NCBI GenBank assembly: GCA_024195265.1
Contig: JAJLRJ010000006.1
Coordinates: forward strand, 10,557,353-10,621,352
Length of the DNA: 64,000 bases
Reading direction: 5' to 3'
DNA from: Dendrophyllia cribrosa
Lineage: Eukaryota; Cnidaria; Anthozoa; Scleractinia; Dendrophylliidae
Shown here piece after piece: positions 40,701 to 49,000 of the stretch (the first letter of the stretch is position 1; each line of letters begins with the position of its first letter). The position numbers and the translations under genes are program-made. The notes under the pieces were generated by a model. It ran no database searches. It worked only from the letters and a program-made list of their open reading frames with translations, and was not told where the DNA came from.

Positions 40701-43700
40701 AAAAGACAACAAAGGCAATTAAGTGCACGAAGACGCGGCCTTTGAAGAACGCGTGTTTCCCTAGGTTTCGTCTCGGTTTCGTCTCGTGCTTCGTTCGTTC
40801 CTCTCTAGGTGGACGCATGGGCAAACCTCGTGCAGTACCCGCGCGTCCACCTCGTGAAACCCGCGGCCGATGTGCATATGATTTCAGGCGGTACTGTATG
40901 TTACAACTTTTGTCTGCCACTGTCACATGCCACTTTTTTGCATATGCTGCTCACACAAAAATATTTATCATTTTAGATGCCATGTGTGTCACTGTTTGTA
41001 GCCATGTGTTATATACATGTATGTAGGGAGTAAAACAGCCATGGGAAACTATCTTGAGTCTATGACCATTTATTTTCCTTGGGTATAATTCTACAACCTC
41101 AAATGACAGCGCTACATCTTAAATCGATTGCCTCTCAAAATAAATATTTGGTTTATTAAATTACAATCAACGACTTATCATAGAATCTGAATCCCTTCCC
41201 GTCCCTAATAAGATCATGTCTTTAAGCATGAACATTGTAATGGATAGCATAAAATTAGCATGCAGTAATCAAAGAAACTGGAAGATTACCTTTCCTGTTT
41301 AAGAGCATATTCCAGCATCTTAATTCTCCTAATCAAATCATGTTTGAGGTTCTCCTGGCCTTTCCTTTCTCCTTGCAAAAATGCTATACGTGCCTGAAAA
41401 AATAGAAGATTTTTCACAAGGTAAATATATATCATAAATTGTACATATATGTACAGTGTATGTTACAGATGTGCTCTGACCTATTAAAGTCAAACCCTGT
41501 TAATGGACACTGAAGGGACTACAGAAACTGTCCGTATTAACAGGGTGCTTTTCGTCTTAATACATACATGTAGCATTCCTGTTAACCATCTTTAAAAATA
41601 TGGATAGTTCATGTAACCCATTAATACCAACAGTTTCTGTGGTCCCTATAAGATGGAACTTCTATTGTTTTTAACCTCTGGAAAGCAACCAATCACCCAT
41701 ATTTTGATGTCACTATATATGAAATACAAAAAAAAAGTGTTGTACAATAAAACAGAAATTTTGTCCCTGGCATCAAAACTTAAATATAAACACTTAATGA
41801 CTGGTCCCGAGGGAAACAGTGAATTTTGTTTCCCGAGGAATCTCAATGTTTCCCAAGACGAAGTCTCTGGAAACATACATTTGTAGAGATTCAAGGGAAA
41901 CAAAATTCACTGTTTCCCTCGGGATCAGTCATTAAGTAAATTGTTATAAATTATAGCAACACAAGGCCACTTGAAAAACAAGCCGAGCACTCAAGGTAAA
42001 CATCAATCACATCATAATCATGCCACCTTTTGTCACGGTCTGATCACATGCGCTAGTGGGCAACAGTGCACTGTTACCCTCTGATGTAAAAAATGCTGCC
42101 TGCTTTTGCAAATGTTGCCCGCTCATGGAGATTTGGCGGGAAACAGTTTGTTAGATTCATGTGACCATCAATCAATTTTTTGATGTGAGTTTTGTCGCGC
42201 TCTCCAATGCAACTTTTGTTGCAAGTATAAACTAGCGGCAATTTCCTGTGCGATATTTGCTGCGATTTACCAAAAATCACCGCCAAGTTGCATCAGGTTT
42301 GGAACGTGTTCGAAACCTCTGCGACATCGTGCGACAAATCGCGCCCAGATCTCACTGAAATGGCCGCCTTTTTACACATGCGATTTGAAGATGCAACTTG
42401 CGCATGACAAAAATTGCATCGACAAGTGTGACAAAAATTGCCCAAAAAATTGCCTGTGTAAACGGGCCTTAAGAGTTATCATAGGGTGCCCAGCAGTTTT
42501 TCTTGTTGCCCAAAGATGAAAATTAGTTCCCTATAGTACCCAGGCACTGCTAGTGCACAGCCCTGGACTTGTCTTGACACAACTTTCACATTGGTATTCT
42601 TAAAATCAGTTAGAAAACGAAGACTGGTTATAATTTTTTTAATATGGTTTACTTTTTTTGGCTCGTTCCTGACCTTTTTGTAACTTTATTTTATCAACAT
42701 AATTACAATTGTATACATTAAAATAACAAATTATTACAAAGATGTAAAAACGTACTGTACTGATAGACTTATCAAATACTTAAAATAAAAGGAAAGGAAA
42801 GAAAAAGCAAACAAATGCTGGTAGTTTAAAACATTTAAGTTGCTCAAGCAATGTATAAATCACTATTGCCATGTTCATTATGTTTAGCAACTTTTCCCAC
42901 TTTTTAAAATGCAAAACTACACATGTTGTGTGCCCCTTTCCCTTGAAATATGGAGCTTGATGTTGGTTTACTGAATACAGTGTCACAACTAATTGTTCTT
43001 TTAAACCTACTCGCTTAATATCAGGAGGTTAATAGTCAATATAAAATTTCATTCAACATATTAAAATTAATGGTGTTTTTGTTTTGATTAACTATAAAAG
43101 TGCTAAGCTAATGATACAGTTTTATGCATGTATGTACTTTCACAAAAAGATAAGTTATCTTTTATAATGTGATCATATGGATAACAGCAACAGGTATTCA
43201 AATTGGCTGCTAAATAATCAATGATTCTAGAATGTCTGATCGTGAACTAAACCACTGGTAATATTGAATTATTTATTTCAACATCAGAAATTACTCTTCT
43301 ACACAATAAAAGTCAGCTAAGACATTGAGCTAGATTTCATTTGTCATATGTACAGTGTTTACTAAAGTTTCTTAGTAAACAAGACACTAGCTGCATGTGG
43401 CAGGGCTAATTTCAAAAGTGTTAAAATATCTCCCAGACACAAGACTCAGACAATTTTTTGCATATAATTTAAACAGTTGTTTCGAGTATAAATTTTCTTA
43501 CACTATAGAACAAATCAACTGATAAATAGAAGGTGGGTAAACTTGTCAACAAGTTGTCTTAGAAGGTTGTAAGAACGTAATCGAATTTTGGAATTTTGTG
43601 TATAAGAAACACGATTATCCCCAACATCTATAATTTTACTGCTTAATAGTCTAACATGTCAAAAACAACTTACAAAGGCAAAATTTCAAAACATTAACAT

Positions 43701-44596
43701 CTAGGAATATATAGTTTAATATATAGCTAGGCGTCAATTTTTTTATACCTCCTAGCACAAATTTGTTCTAGGGAAATCTCAGTTTGTCGACTACAGTATT
43801 CAAACAAAAAAAACATTTTCAGGGAAATTCAATTTGCGAAAGAACACGCCATTCAAGCGAACGCAAATCAGAATTTCAAAATAAAAACACTATTCGTTGT
43901 AGTTTTCGACCTCTGATAAGAACGTTTTGTCAAAACAAAGAAACAGTATTTCAAATCCAACTAAAACCTCGCCAAACGCTTTTCTGTTTAAAAACGTTTA
44001 AGTGCCAATATCTCAAGATTTCTGCACATCGATCGATTAGACATTACTGAAGTCATCGCTACGATGCTACGTGGTTTTAATGTAAGTCGACACGAATGAA
44101 AGCTTTATTTTCAACCCCAAAACAAGAAAATACAAAGCTTTTTTCGTTCGTATATAAAAGTACAGACCTTAAACTTCGAATTCTGTGACACATTAGTAAG
44201 GTAATACTTCGGAAGTAACTTTACGTTGGACCAAAACACTGCACAGATAACGCGAACTTCGAAGCTACGTTAGAAAGGTCAATTTATGATAAAACGAAGG
44301 GGTTTCAAGCAAATTCTGCTTGTAAACGCCGATAACATGGCGCGAACAAAACACTGATGGAGTGTTAGATGGTAAAAGTGTAAAGTACACATTCAAAGGT
44401 TTCGGAAAAGGTTGCCAGTAAGATATTTTACCTGCAATTCGGCTTTTTCAACATCCCAGTGAGCGCGGTCCATCTCGAATCTGGCCCATTCATGTTGAAT
44501 AAAGTGTAAAATGCCCGGTATTGTGTATTTCGTCCCAGAGTCGTTCTCCTGGTTTTGCGAAGAGACGGGAACTTTTCCGCCATTGTCGTTTTCCAT
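13598..44596 (-). CDS. STRN: Striatin homologue, whole coding span (17 exons found)
   Basis: Striatins are cytoplasmic scaffolds of the STRIPAK complex; they bind PP2A A/C subunits through an N-terminal coiled coil and bring in GCK-family kinases and MOB proteins. Joined exons follow the family order: N-terminal helix with ILHFIQHEWARFE, coiled coil with IKMLEYALKQER, the linker RQLLRQYLQEVGYTDTILDV, an acidic middle, the motifs AKLKEQYKKEK and LQAMLANLEGEDEMP, then WD40 repeats ending GADGLAKVFV. About 825 codons were placed, close to the roughly 780 of vertebrate striatin. All exon borders are GT-AG and phases agree, except between exons 6 and 7. Introns are packed with MITEs, SINEs and minisatellites, and one holds a complete GPCR gene. 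The last two exons exist twice; this span uses the nearer copy. The family call is from remembered conserved sequence and is strong. Confidence 0.95.
13805..14390 (-). repeat. Minisatellite array, about 106-bp unit, copy B
   Basis: Duplicate of the array at 1515-2100 with two or three base differences. It lies in the intron between striatin exons 16 and 17. Confidence 0.85.
14507..14593 (-). CDS. STRN: Striatin exon 16 (WD repeat 6), copy B
   Basis: Encodes KQIHTMVAHLDAVTSLAVDP then NGLYLLSG. The phase joins exon 15 exactly as DNNTGKQIH. Donor GTAAGA. An identical copy is at 2218-2304. Confidence 0.95.
14900..15169. mobile_element. MITE with GTACCGTATTTTCTC ends, copy B
   Basis: Same element as 2611-2880, carried by the segmental duplication. 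Confidence 0.8.
16409..16634. repeat. Dispersed CCAAT/E2F-like repeat, copy B
   Basis: Duplicate of 4120-4345 in the second unit of the segmental duplication. Confidence 0.7.
17613..17759. repeat. 28-bp VNTR, five units (copy B)
   Basis: Same array as 5312-5430 with one extra 28-bp unit, accounting for 28 of the 41 bases by which the copy offset grows. Confidence 0.9.
17981..18934 (-). CDS. Class A (rhodopsin-like) GPCR, copy B, nested in a striatin intron
   Basis: An intronless 317-residue seven-helix receptor, presumably plasma-membrane and G-protein coupled; ligand unknown. Class A landmarks: GN at 29-30 in TM1, D59 in LSVIDL of TM2, C89 at the top of TM3, DRY at 110-112, W138 in TM4, P252 in TM6 (CFVP, without the usual Trp) and NPILY at 284-288. 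A Cys at 305 could be palmitoylated. The second extracellular loop (about 151-176) has no Cys to pair with C89. The N-terminus is short (about 12 residues), with no signal peptide. It lies on the same strand as striatin, inside its 10.8-kb intron. Residue 123 is Met here and Thr in copy A. Cnidarians have many such lineage-specific receptors, so no orthologue is proposed. Confidence 0.93.
   Translation of the reverse strand: MSNFVEEDTTVFLIQIVLLAIIFITAVVGNGLVCFVVYHFKHLRTIPNFFIVNLSVIDLCNAIINMPLFAGYYIIKANIFTGKWVSYVCSSLHNYMIYLNVLSLLLLMADRYGAIKFKLRYHMWKTKPKAYLGIALIWVSGTVLIIALGFHRHRVLAPYEGLTLMEYRRILFKTEGWKAALGIFGVPFLGINILGFLIWRAVRTSRWRIEAITRDDCTAQGKQMLDMLRLKEVQTARNIAMIVVAYFICFVPTIVYGQLFKRGVESPWMEYSAFIFTYFASACNPILYALRASRFRKVMKELFGCKPKRIGQPALPT
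20745..21290 (-). mobile_element. Cluster of tRNA-derived SINEs, copy B
   Basis: Same cluster as 8415-8960. The third tail is split by the element at 21290-22584 and resumes after it with GCAGTTGAAAAAGCAACCTG. Confidence 0.8.
21290..22584. mobile_element. TTAA element with expanded minisatellite core, copy B (complete)
   Basis: TTAA, left inverted repeat CCCTTTCACTCCCAGAGTCA, about 13 tandem units of 88 or 94 bp, the tail TATTTCACAAAATGAAATTT, right inverted repeat ACTCTTGGGAGTTAAAGGG, TTAA. It is inserted in a SINE tail at a TTAA that is single in the intact sister SINE. Units 94-88-94-88 recur as a 364-bp higher-order repeat (21515-21878 and 21879-22242). Confidence 0.85.
22585..25377. other. 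Striatin intron sequence, no exon seen
   Basis: About 2.8 kb with no credible coding block. It includes a small inverted-repeat element at about 22887-23119 (GTTGCAGGTAAAATCCG and TTTTACCTGCAAC ends) and a relic ending near GGACAGTGCCCCTTTAA at 23735-23752. Confidence 0.55.
25378..25485 (-). CDS. STRN: Striatin exon 15 (WD repeat 5)
   Basis: Encodes INKVVSHPTLPLTVTAHEDR followed by HIRFFDNNTG, almost identical to vertebrate striatins. Acceptor CTTGCAG, donor GTAAGT. The next exon lies 10.8 kb away, across the intronic GPCR. Confidence 0.96.
25560..26395 (+). repeat. Minisatellite array, about 106-bp unit, seven to eight units
   Basis: Diverged units with GTGACCATTCAAATGAAAGC, CTGTTTATTATGCTGTACAA and GGTTCTAACTTTTGAGTCTG, ending in AGTATTTCACAAAATAAATT, the same tail as the TTAA element. 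It lies between striatin exons 14 and 15. Confidence 0.85.
26463..26606 (-). CDS. STRN: Striatin exon 14 (WD repeat 4)
   Basis: Encodes GYGVPTSIDFIRTETSQMVA then AYSSAQCVIYDLET. Corresponds to GIPASVDLVSSDPSHMVAS in vertebrates. Acceptor TCCACAG, donor GTAAGT. Confidence 0.93.
27987..28154 (-). CDS. STRN: Striatin exon 13 (WD repeat 3)
   Basis: Encodes LVAHTDAVWDLAVQTGSLQL then LSASADGTCKLWSP. HTDAVW-LA and LSxSADGT-LW are family-specific. Acceptor TTTTCAG, donor GTACGT. Confidence 0.95.
28200..28570. mobile_element. MITE-like repeat (CATGATAGT family), copy 1
   Basis: Repeated CATGATAGT/ACTATCATG motifs around a core with TTGCCACCTAGAGAAGCAGG and GTCGCAAAAAGTCAACAGTC, shared with 53039-53405. 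It lies in the intron between striatin exons 12 and 13. Confidence 0.7.
28753..28874 (-). CDS. STRN: Striatin exon 12 (WD repeat 2)
   Basis: Encodes APVLSLVINSTSEMCFSGSA then DSTIICWSIPSLDIDPYGPY, matching the family's GLIQGWN-NIDPYDSY blade. Acceptor ACACAG, donor GTAAGT. Confidence 0.94.
29066..29113 (-). CDS. STRN: Striatin exon 11
   Basis: A 48-base exon encoding SNILDVEPIYTFRGH, matching the family's LDVEPIYTFRAH. Acceptor TTTGTAG, donor GTAAGC. Confidence 0.93.
29270..30757. mobile_element. 1.5-kb element with about 290-bp inverted arms
   Basis: The left arm (29270-29555) and the reverse complement of the right arm (about 30470-30757) agree over about 285 bp, with shared blocks such as GTGATGTTGTGTTTCAATCC and TTATGCCGGGATTTATAGCA. 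The 0.9-kb interior has no protein I recognise. It lies in the intron between striatin exons 10 and 11. Confidence 0.75.
30824..30940 (-). CDS. STRN: Striatin exon 10 (WD repeat 1)
   Basis: Encodes SHFDSIRSLYFHPTEAALIT followed by ASEDHSLKLWNLQKTV, a full WD repeat. Acceptor TTTGCAG, donor GTGAGT. Confidence 0.95.
31232..31398. mobile_element. Small MITE in striatin intron
   Basis: Inverted ends GCCAGTGACACACCAGGTGA and the complement of CTAGTGACACACTAGGCGAT. 167 bp. Confidence 0.65.
31691..31924. mobile_element. MITE with GTACAGTACCGGTCAAATG ends
   Basis: Left TACAGTACCGGTCAAATGTA, right ACATTTGATCGGTACTGTAC. The interior has several GATCGAGGATC repeats, on both strands. Confidence 0.7.
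32024..32079 (-). CDS. STRN: Striatin exon 9
   Basis: Encodes VNTKEEFRKTWSPKFTLR, the strand leading into the first WD repeat (family RKTWNPKFTLRSHFD). Acceptor CTTCAG, donor GTATTT, phase 2 out. Confidence 0.93.
33101..33390 (-). CDS. STRN: Striatin exon 8
   Basis: Encodes SVLQAMLANLEGEDEMP, a Pro/Ser-rich linker, then ALGLGELASLTVSNEAEALS. The LGLGELAxLTVxNEA block is highly conserved in striatins just before the WD40 propeller. Acceptor ATGCAG, donor GTAAGA. Confidence 0.95.
33703..33993. mobile_element. Two adjoining foldback repeats
   Basis: AGTATATACTGAAACAGTG and its complement bound 33703-33881. Immediately after, 33885-33993 has 40-bp arms around GTAGGTGGGTAGTGGTGGAT and its complement. 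Confidence 0.65.
34173..34340. mobile_element. Foldback MITE next to striatin exon 7
   Basis: Palindromic arms of about 70 bp with TGTTGTGGTTCAAATTTTTC and TTTTCAAACCAGTTTAATTT and their complements. Ends 15 bases from the exon 7 donor. Confidence 0.75.
34355..34439 (-). CDS. STRN: Striatin exon 7
   Basis: Encodes NEWGVDSTYLAKLKEQYKKE followed by KKTKKSQK, the LKEQYKKER basic motif of striatins. Acceptor GTTCTAG directly after an in-frame stop, so entry is phase 0; donor GTAAGA, phase 1. Confidence 0.88.
34527..34647. mobile_element. Foldback MITE, 121 bp
   Basis: Arms GGGTCAATTCAATAAACCTT and its imperfect complement at the right, with internal ACTTGTAATTCACAAGTGTA. Confidence 0.7.
35106..35282 (-). 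CDS. STRN: Striatin exon 6
   Basis: Encodes DVSKDDVEEMLTADEETA and then ALAEFDFVMGEDSGSETD, matching the family's ALKEFDFLV block. The donor GTTTTA is weak. It leaves phase 1, which does not fit the phase-0 entry of the next exon I could place, so a small exon is probably missing between them. Confidence 0.85.
35836..36053 (-). CDS. STRN: Striatin exon 5 (acidic region)
   Basis: Encodes LANFDFLQNDVEDEEDNDDE and a further acidic stretch, corresponding to the FLENAAADFSDEDEDD part of vertebrate striatin. Acceptor TCAACAG, donor GTTTGT, leaving phase 1. Confidence 0.9.
36323..36361 (-). ncRNA. Degenerate hammerhead-like motif of the Penelope-like element
   Basis: CTGAAGA, a short stem AGGGC-AAA-GCCC, then GAAAC and GTTTGGAACTTA. 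Penelope-like elements are known to carry hammerhead ribozymes in their terminal repeats. The core has A where CTGATGA has T and a C-T mismatch closing stem III, so it is probably inactive. Confidence 0.45.
36439..36835 (-). pseudogene. Penelope-like retroelement fragment, GIY-YIG endonuclease end
   Basis: An open frame of about 130 residues includes CISCRRCPAIYIGETGRTLR followed by ERFGKHL. This is the GIY-YIG nuclease core of the C-terminus of Penelope-like retroelements (Y, then G-x-T, then R at the expected spacing). No reverse transcriptase is present, so it is a 5'-truncated insertion. It runs to within about 10 bases of the exon 4 donor (36843). Downstream on the same strand, at 36323-36361, is a hammerhead-like relic. 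Confidence 0.8.
36844..37107 (-). CDS. STRN: Striatin exon 4
   Basis: Starts YLQEVGYTDTILDVRSSRVR, continues with ILGLS and then a variable linker with a run of Glu residues. Acceptor TTTTACAG, donor GTAAGA. A Penelope-like element fragment begins only a few bases into the downstream intron. Confidence 0.94.
37183..37394. mobile_element. TTAA element with a single core unit
   Basis: TTAACCCTTGAACTCC at the left and CTCTGGGAGTGACAGGGTTAA-type right end, with one copy of the roughly 90-bp core (TTTGAATGGTCACACCATAG, AAAGTTAGAACTACACTACA) and the TATTGAAAAACAAATT tail. It lies in the striatin intron just upstream of exon 4 and looks like the unexpanded form of 21290-22584. Confidence 0.8.
37643..38222. 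mobile_element. 580-bp foldback element
   Basis: Arms of about 240 bp read TTAAAGTGCCCCTGCGATCA inward and end in TAGGGGCACTTTAA. Internal blocks such as CTTACTCATCTTGCCAAATT and CAACCTTGTTCCAAGGCTTG appear in both arms. It lies between striatin exons 3 and 4. Confidence 0.85.
38484..38798. mobile_element. MITE with TAGGCCTGTTTA ends, copy 1
   Basis: Ends TAGGCCTGTTTACACAGGCG and GCATAAACAGGCCTA; the interior is made of GCGATTT and TTGCAT motifs on both strands. Adjacent to striatin exon 3. A related copy in the other orientation is at about 42185-42470. Confidence 0.7.
38907..39059 (-). CDS. STRN: Striatin exon 3
   Basis: Encodes RAKYHRLKYGTDVSPEKG through NWRQGRQLLRQ. The YH-LKYGT and WRQGRQLLRQ blocks are family signatures. 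Acceptor CTTACAG, donor GTGAGT, phase 2 in and out. Confidence 0.94.
39111..40896. mobile_element. 1.8-kb TIR element, possibly mariner-like and non-coding
   Basis: Perfect inverted repeats of about 31 bp, beginning CAGTACCGCCTGAAATCATA, flanked by TA on both sides (39109-39110 and 40897-40898), the Tc1/mariner target. No transposase is visible. Near the left end a 22-bp unit with GCGCGGTTCACGAACGAAAC repeats three times. It lies between striatin exons 2 and 3. Confidence 0.75.
41290..41393 (-). CDS. STRN: Striatin exon 2 (coiled coil)
   Basis: Encodes ARIAFLQGERKGQENLKHDL followed by IRRIKMLEYALKQE, the PP2A-binding coiled coil. Acceptor TTTTTTCAG, donor GTAATC; it leaves phase 2. Confidence 0.95.
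41792..41937. mobile_element. Foldback MITE, 146 bp
   Basis: Arms ACTTAATGACTGGTCCCGAG and its complement, with GGGAAACAGTGAATTTTGTT in both arms. Confidence 0.75.
42185..42470. mobile_element. MITE with AAACGGGCCT end, copy 2
   Basis: Shares GCAACTTTTGTTGCAAGT, CGATTTGAAGATGCAACTTG and TGCCTGTGTAAACGGGCCTT with 38484-38798 in reverse. The left border is approximate. Confidence 0.6.
42471..44431. other. Striatin intron 1, right part, no exon seen
   Basis: AT-rich DNA with only short chance reading frames. Confidence 0.55.
44432..44596 (-). CDS. STRN: Striatin exon 1 (start codon)
   Basis: Encodes 55 residues from ATG (44594-44596) to KAELQ. Residues 27-45 carry the nearly invariant PGILHFIQHEWARFEMDRA core of the caveolin-binding/coiled-coil region. 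The donor is GTAAAA on the minus strand, phase 0. The first 20 residues are polar and low in conservation, as usual in this family. Confidence 0.95.
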
Positions 44597-45861
44597 GGCA
44601 AACTAGAATGGACAACTCTCTACTCCATGCAAGGCGCCATTACATTCTAGCACGCGACAATCGATCGCTGCAAGAGAAACACCGAACGCGCCAAAGAAAC
44701 CGTCATTTGATCTTGCAGTTAATTTCTTACAATGGAAGCTGTAGGGGTTCTTAAACACTGGACGCCGTTGAAAATCGCTTCTGCTTTCTCTTAGATCACA
44801 AGTAAAGCCTTAGACTGTCCGAAAAAAACCGCTATCTCGTTGATAATGGAAGACATTTAGATGGCCTGCACTCCAGATCACATGACATCTTCTCTCTACT
44901 ATCACCCTATCAAATTCCTGTACACCGAATTCCGAGCATTGCCGAATGCTACCGAAGATGGGCCGAGGATGAAGTAGCGCGCCCGCGCGCCTTACAATTT
45001 TCTCAAAACAAAATTACAAAATTTGTCTATGAATTAATTGAATGGTTGAAAATTTCTCTTTGTTTGCGCAGCATGAAAATAAGCAACCAAAGACAACACA
45101 TAAATCAAAATTCAATTCCGAAGGTCCGAAGCTTTTCAAGTCTTAATACAATTTATGCTGCGAACTTCATTTTGCGGTCAGGGGGAAAATATTAATGGTA
45201 AATTACTTCATGTGAGACAACACAAGGCATATTTTTACCAGATCGTTCCGAGTTCCTGCAACCAACGCCTGGCGGTTTTCACCAAAAACAACTGAGATCA
45301 AAGAACCAAAATTGTTAATTAGGCGTAATCGAGAACAAGAGGCTAATATTTTGAGAGTTTTGCTATTATTTTACATTTTGCATGGTAAGTAACAGGATTG
45401 CACTACTGTTTTTGGTATTGTCGACCAAATTTTAAGACATTTTGTCCCCAAATACAAAGTGATTAGCCCCTCCGAACTACTCAAACTGAAGTTGCTTCTT
45501 TTTATTTGTCCAACTAAAGATTTTTTATTGAGTTTATTACTGTAATCATAACAATTCATGTCAATTTAAGCAAACTATATAATTAACAGAGTTATATTTT
45601 AACATCACCTTGTTTGAAACAGTGGTTGTGATTTCCCCTTCCATTGGGCGCATTTACATTTTTCAGTCACATTAGTTTTCAAATTTGAAAATGTGTGCAA
45701 TACACCGCTGTATTCCTGCTTAAGGCTGTCAAAAAAATGGAAGATTGACTGTTACACAAATTTGCTAATTAAGTTTATTTTTTCACTAAAAATTCTGATC
45801 ACACAGCCCTGTACAACACAGCATCTAAACCTGAATTCATTATTGTCTGATTCCTGTTTAG
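44597..45861. promoter_or_regulatory. Divergent intergenic region between striatin and the CCCH gene
   Basis: The 1.27 kb between the striatin start codon (44596, minus) and the first recognised plus-strand CCCH exon (45862). It must hold the striatin promoter and 5'UTR and, probably, the unseen first exon of the CCCH gene, so a shared bidirectional promoter is likely. No clear TATA box stands out. Confidence 0.5.
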
Positions 45862-46006
45862 TTTACTGGAGTGAAACACACCAGATCAGGGATACCTGTT
45901 CCTCTGGATTCTTCTGGAAGGGAGATGTGTCTGTTGTTCATTAAGTACGGCAGATGTCGCTTTAAGAACAAATGTAAAAAGTCCCACTGGACACCCCCTT
46001 TACCAG
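45862..46006 (+). CDS. CCCH gene, exon with the zinc finger
   Basis: Acceptor CTGTTTAG, donor GTATGT, phase 0 in and 1 out. Encodes FTGVKHTRSGIPVPLDSSGR, then the CCCH finger and HWTPPLP. Confidence 0.8.
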
Positions 46007-49000
46007 GTATGTGGATAAATGATAACTGGTCAGGTGGGGAGACGGGTTGGAGTAGTTGAGATTAGACAATGAGCAGTCCCTTTTTCCCCAGCTTAGTCCG
46101 TTGAGCGAGAAATGGAATCAAAGACTCCTAAGAGTGAACCCGTGAATAGAAATGCTAACACATAACGCCATAATTGCGGTAAGCTTATGTTTTCACACTG
46201 ACACAGTTCGATATTTTTTTTAAATTAAACGTAAGGATTTTTGACGAATGCAAAAAAAAAAACCACGAAATCACTTTCATAATGTCCAGTCCAAAGAAAA
46301 AAAAAAGGAAAAACAGGGGGTCTTGAGCGTGAATTGAATTCATGCCTCAGGACTGCAAGGTCCAGCGCTAGACCACACAACCACAGAGTAACACATGCTC
46401 AATTAAGACTAAATTTTATTATTTTGAAGTAGATGTGCATCAAAACGTGTGTCTTGATTTAAAGACAAATGGGAAACATCTTAAAGCTTAACAATGATTT
46501 AGAAATACATAGACAAGTAAAAACAAGCGATATAATATCCCGACGTTTCAGCGACCTCATGACGCCATTATCAAGGGTACAAATGAGAATAAAATTAACA
46601 AATGCGAGTTCAAGAGTAATAACTAATTTACATAGCGGAGGTGGCTACACAAATATTTTAGCACGGATAGAATCCGTTTGCACATTCAAACTCGGTGTTA
46701 ATTGTTTGATGTAAAGCATCTCGTTGACTAGACAATCAAATTTCTCTTGAACTCGCATTTGTTAATTTTATTCTCATCTTTAAGCTTATTGTTGGTTAAA
46801 TTCATTTACAACATTGAAATTAGTTATTGTAAGTTACTGCTGGATTCACTTTATACTTGTTACGAAACACATTCATAACAAAGCATTACATCACTAAGTT
46901 TACAGCTGATGGAAGAAGTGAGTGAGCAAGTGAGTGAGTGAATTAGCCAATTGGCAAGCAGAAAATGGCTGCGTGAAACTGGGGGTGAGACGGAAGCACG
47001 GCCATTTTCCGCTCACCAATGTTTTTTCATTGCTCTCTTGATGGACTAAGCTGGGAAAGATGGACTGCTCATAGTCTATTAAAGTTGAGGTCCATTGAGG
47101 TGGGGGTGGTAGGGAGTTTTGATATCATTGTAGGTAAAATCTCGGTGAATCAAGTGACCTACAATTGCTGGGGCTTAAACTCATTTCTATTATAAGATGA
47201 AGTGGCCAAGAGTATTATGTACATGTACTACTCTGCCCCCTGCAACAATAATATTAAAATTCAATTTTTCAAAACATACTGTACCTCCTTAAGAGCAGAA
47301 GATTTTACATTTTTCTGTATTTTGTTAACAAAAATAATGTAAAATTGTTTTGATGCAATCATGGGAAACTGCAAACATGTCACATGTTTGATTGCTGTGA
47401 AGTCTTATTAGCTTCGTTCATTTAAGAGAGAATTGAATGGGAGGTTGGTGGTCAGGGGAGAAGATGTAGCAGCTTTCAGCTCTTTTCATTTTATTTGCTA
47501 TAATTATTGCATTTTTTTTATTTTACTGATATGATAGGCAGTATTGCATTTTTCTTCCCTCCCCACCCCCCTCCCTCTTCTTCCCAGTTACTACTCACTA
47601 TTGTTCAATCTCTGCCTTTTTATTGCAGTCCCATTTTCTGCTCTATCTTTCTCATTTTCAATCCTTTTTCTCCTGTTCTCCCTCCCCCTGTTCTGTACAA
47701 TCTTGATCCTTTTTCTTTTGAGTTCCATTATCTTACATGTACCATTGTAACAAACTGGTTATTTTACATTTTTAACAGATGAAGAATATCCCAAACCACC
47801 GCCCTTGCCACTGTACCCACCTCCGTCATCTTCTGTTATTGATATTTCGTCAGAAGGACAAGTTACCAGTCATGATATTTGTATGGTGGATAGACAAAGA
47901 CAAAATTTGCCTGCCTTTGAAGGAAACTATATCCAAAAAAAATATCCTGTTCGTTTTGGAATAGGCATTGACAGCTGGACACCAAGAGGCTGTGAAGCAT
48001 CAAATTCACAAGATTATTTTGATACATGCCAGACTTTTAACCAAGAGAAACAGGAATCTTGTAATCTGTACCAAACAATGGTGGTTTCACATTTTTCAAT
48101 GAACCAGCATCACCCTGGTCCAGGCATTCAAACTTGTAATACTTTAGAATTTAGCGCAACCAATGCAACAATGGTGCCAGTGTGTGCAAGTGTTGCTGAT
48201 TTGAAGGACGATGTTGACATGAAATTAGAAAGGGAAACTCAAGGTTTTAAAGATGAAGATGTAGAATTTGCTACTGTTAATGCAAATGCAATGATGGGAG
48301 CAATGGAAACAGCACTGGACAGACTATCACAACTCATCTACCAACGAAAGGACAGATTTGATTTTGTATATCACCCAAATACACAAGCAAAAGGTTGGTA
48401 GATAAAATAAAACGCTAAAAGGTGAAAAATATATTTTATCTTTTTTTGTCCTATCAGCTGTTCCCCTAGGGGGAGAGGGGAGTCCAATATAAAAGTTATT
48501 GTACCTTTTTAATAGAGGTTAAAATCCATGGTTTAGTTTTGCATCTCCCGAAAGGTGTTCCAATCTGAAATGACTGCGACAACTGAATACAGTTATCCTT
48601 GAAACTGAAAAATACTATGGACAGTACTTGTCAGAAGGAATAAATTATTGATACCTCTTAGGGGAAAGTTCATTTGAGCCACATTTGCCATAAAAAAGAC
48701 CTTGGTAACTGTTAGGGGCTACTAATATTGGACTAGGAGTATTTCTACTCCACAGCGTCGATAGTATGTCAGTCCATTCCACGGTCACCTCAGGACCATA
48801 ATTTTTGTTTTCTTGTACCCAGTTATATATATTAAATGTTCTTGAGGCAACTGAATATGAACGATGTGTCTTGTCCAAGAACGGAACATGAATAGAGAGA
48901 CAGACCACGTTTTCGACCACCGACCTTCAGGTCAAAGGCTTGAAACTCTAAGCACTTGTAAAATGAATGAAAAATAGGCACCAATATTCTATTGTTTACA

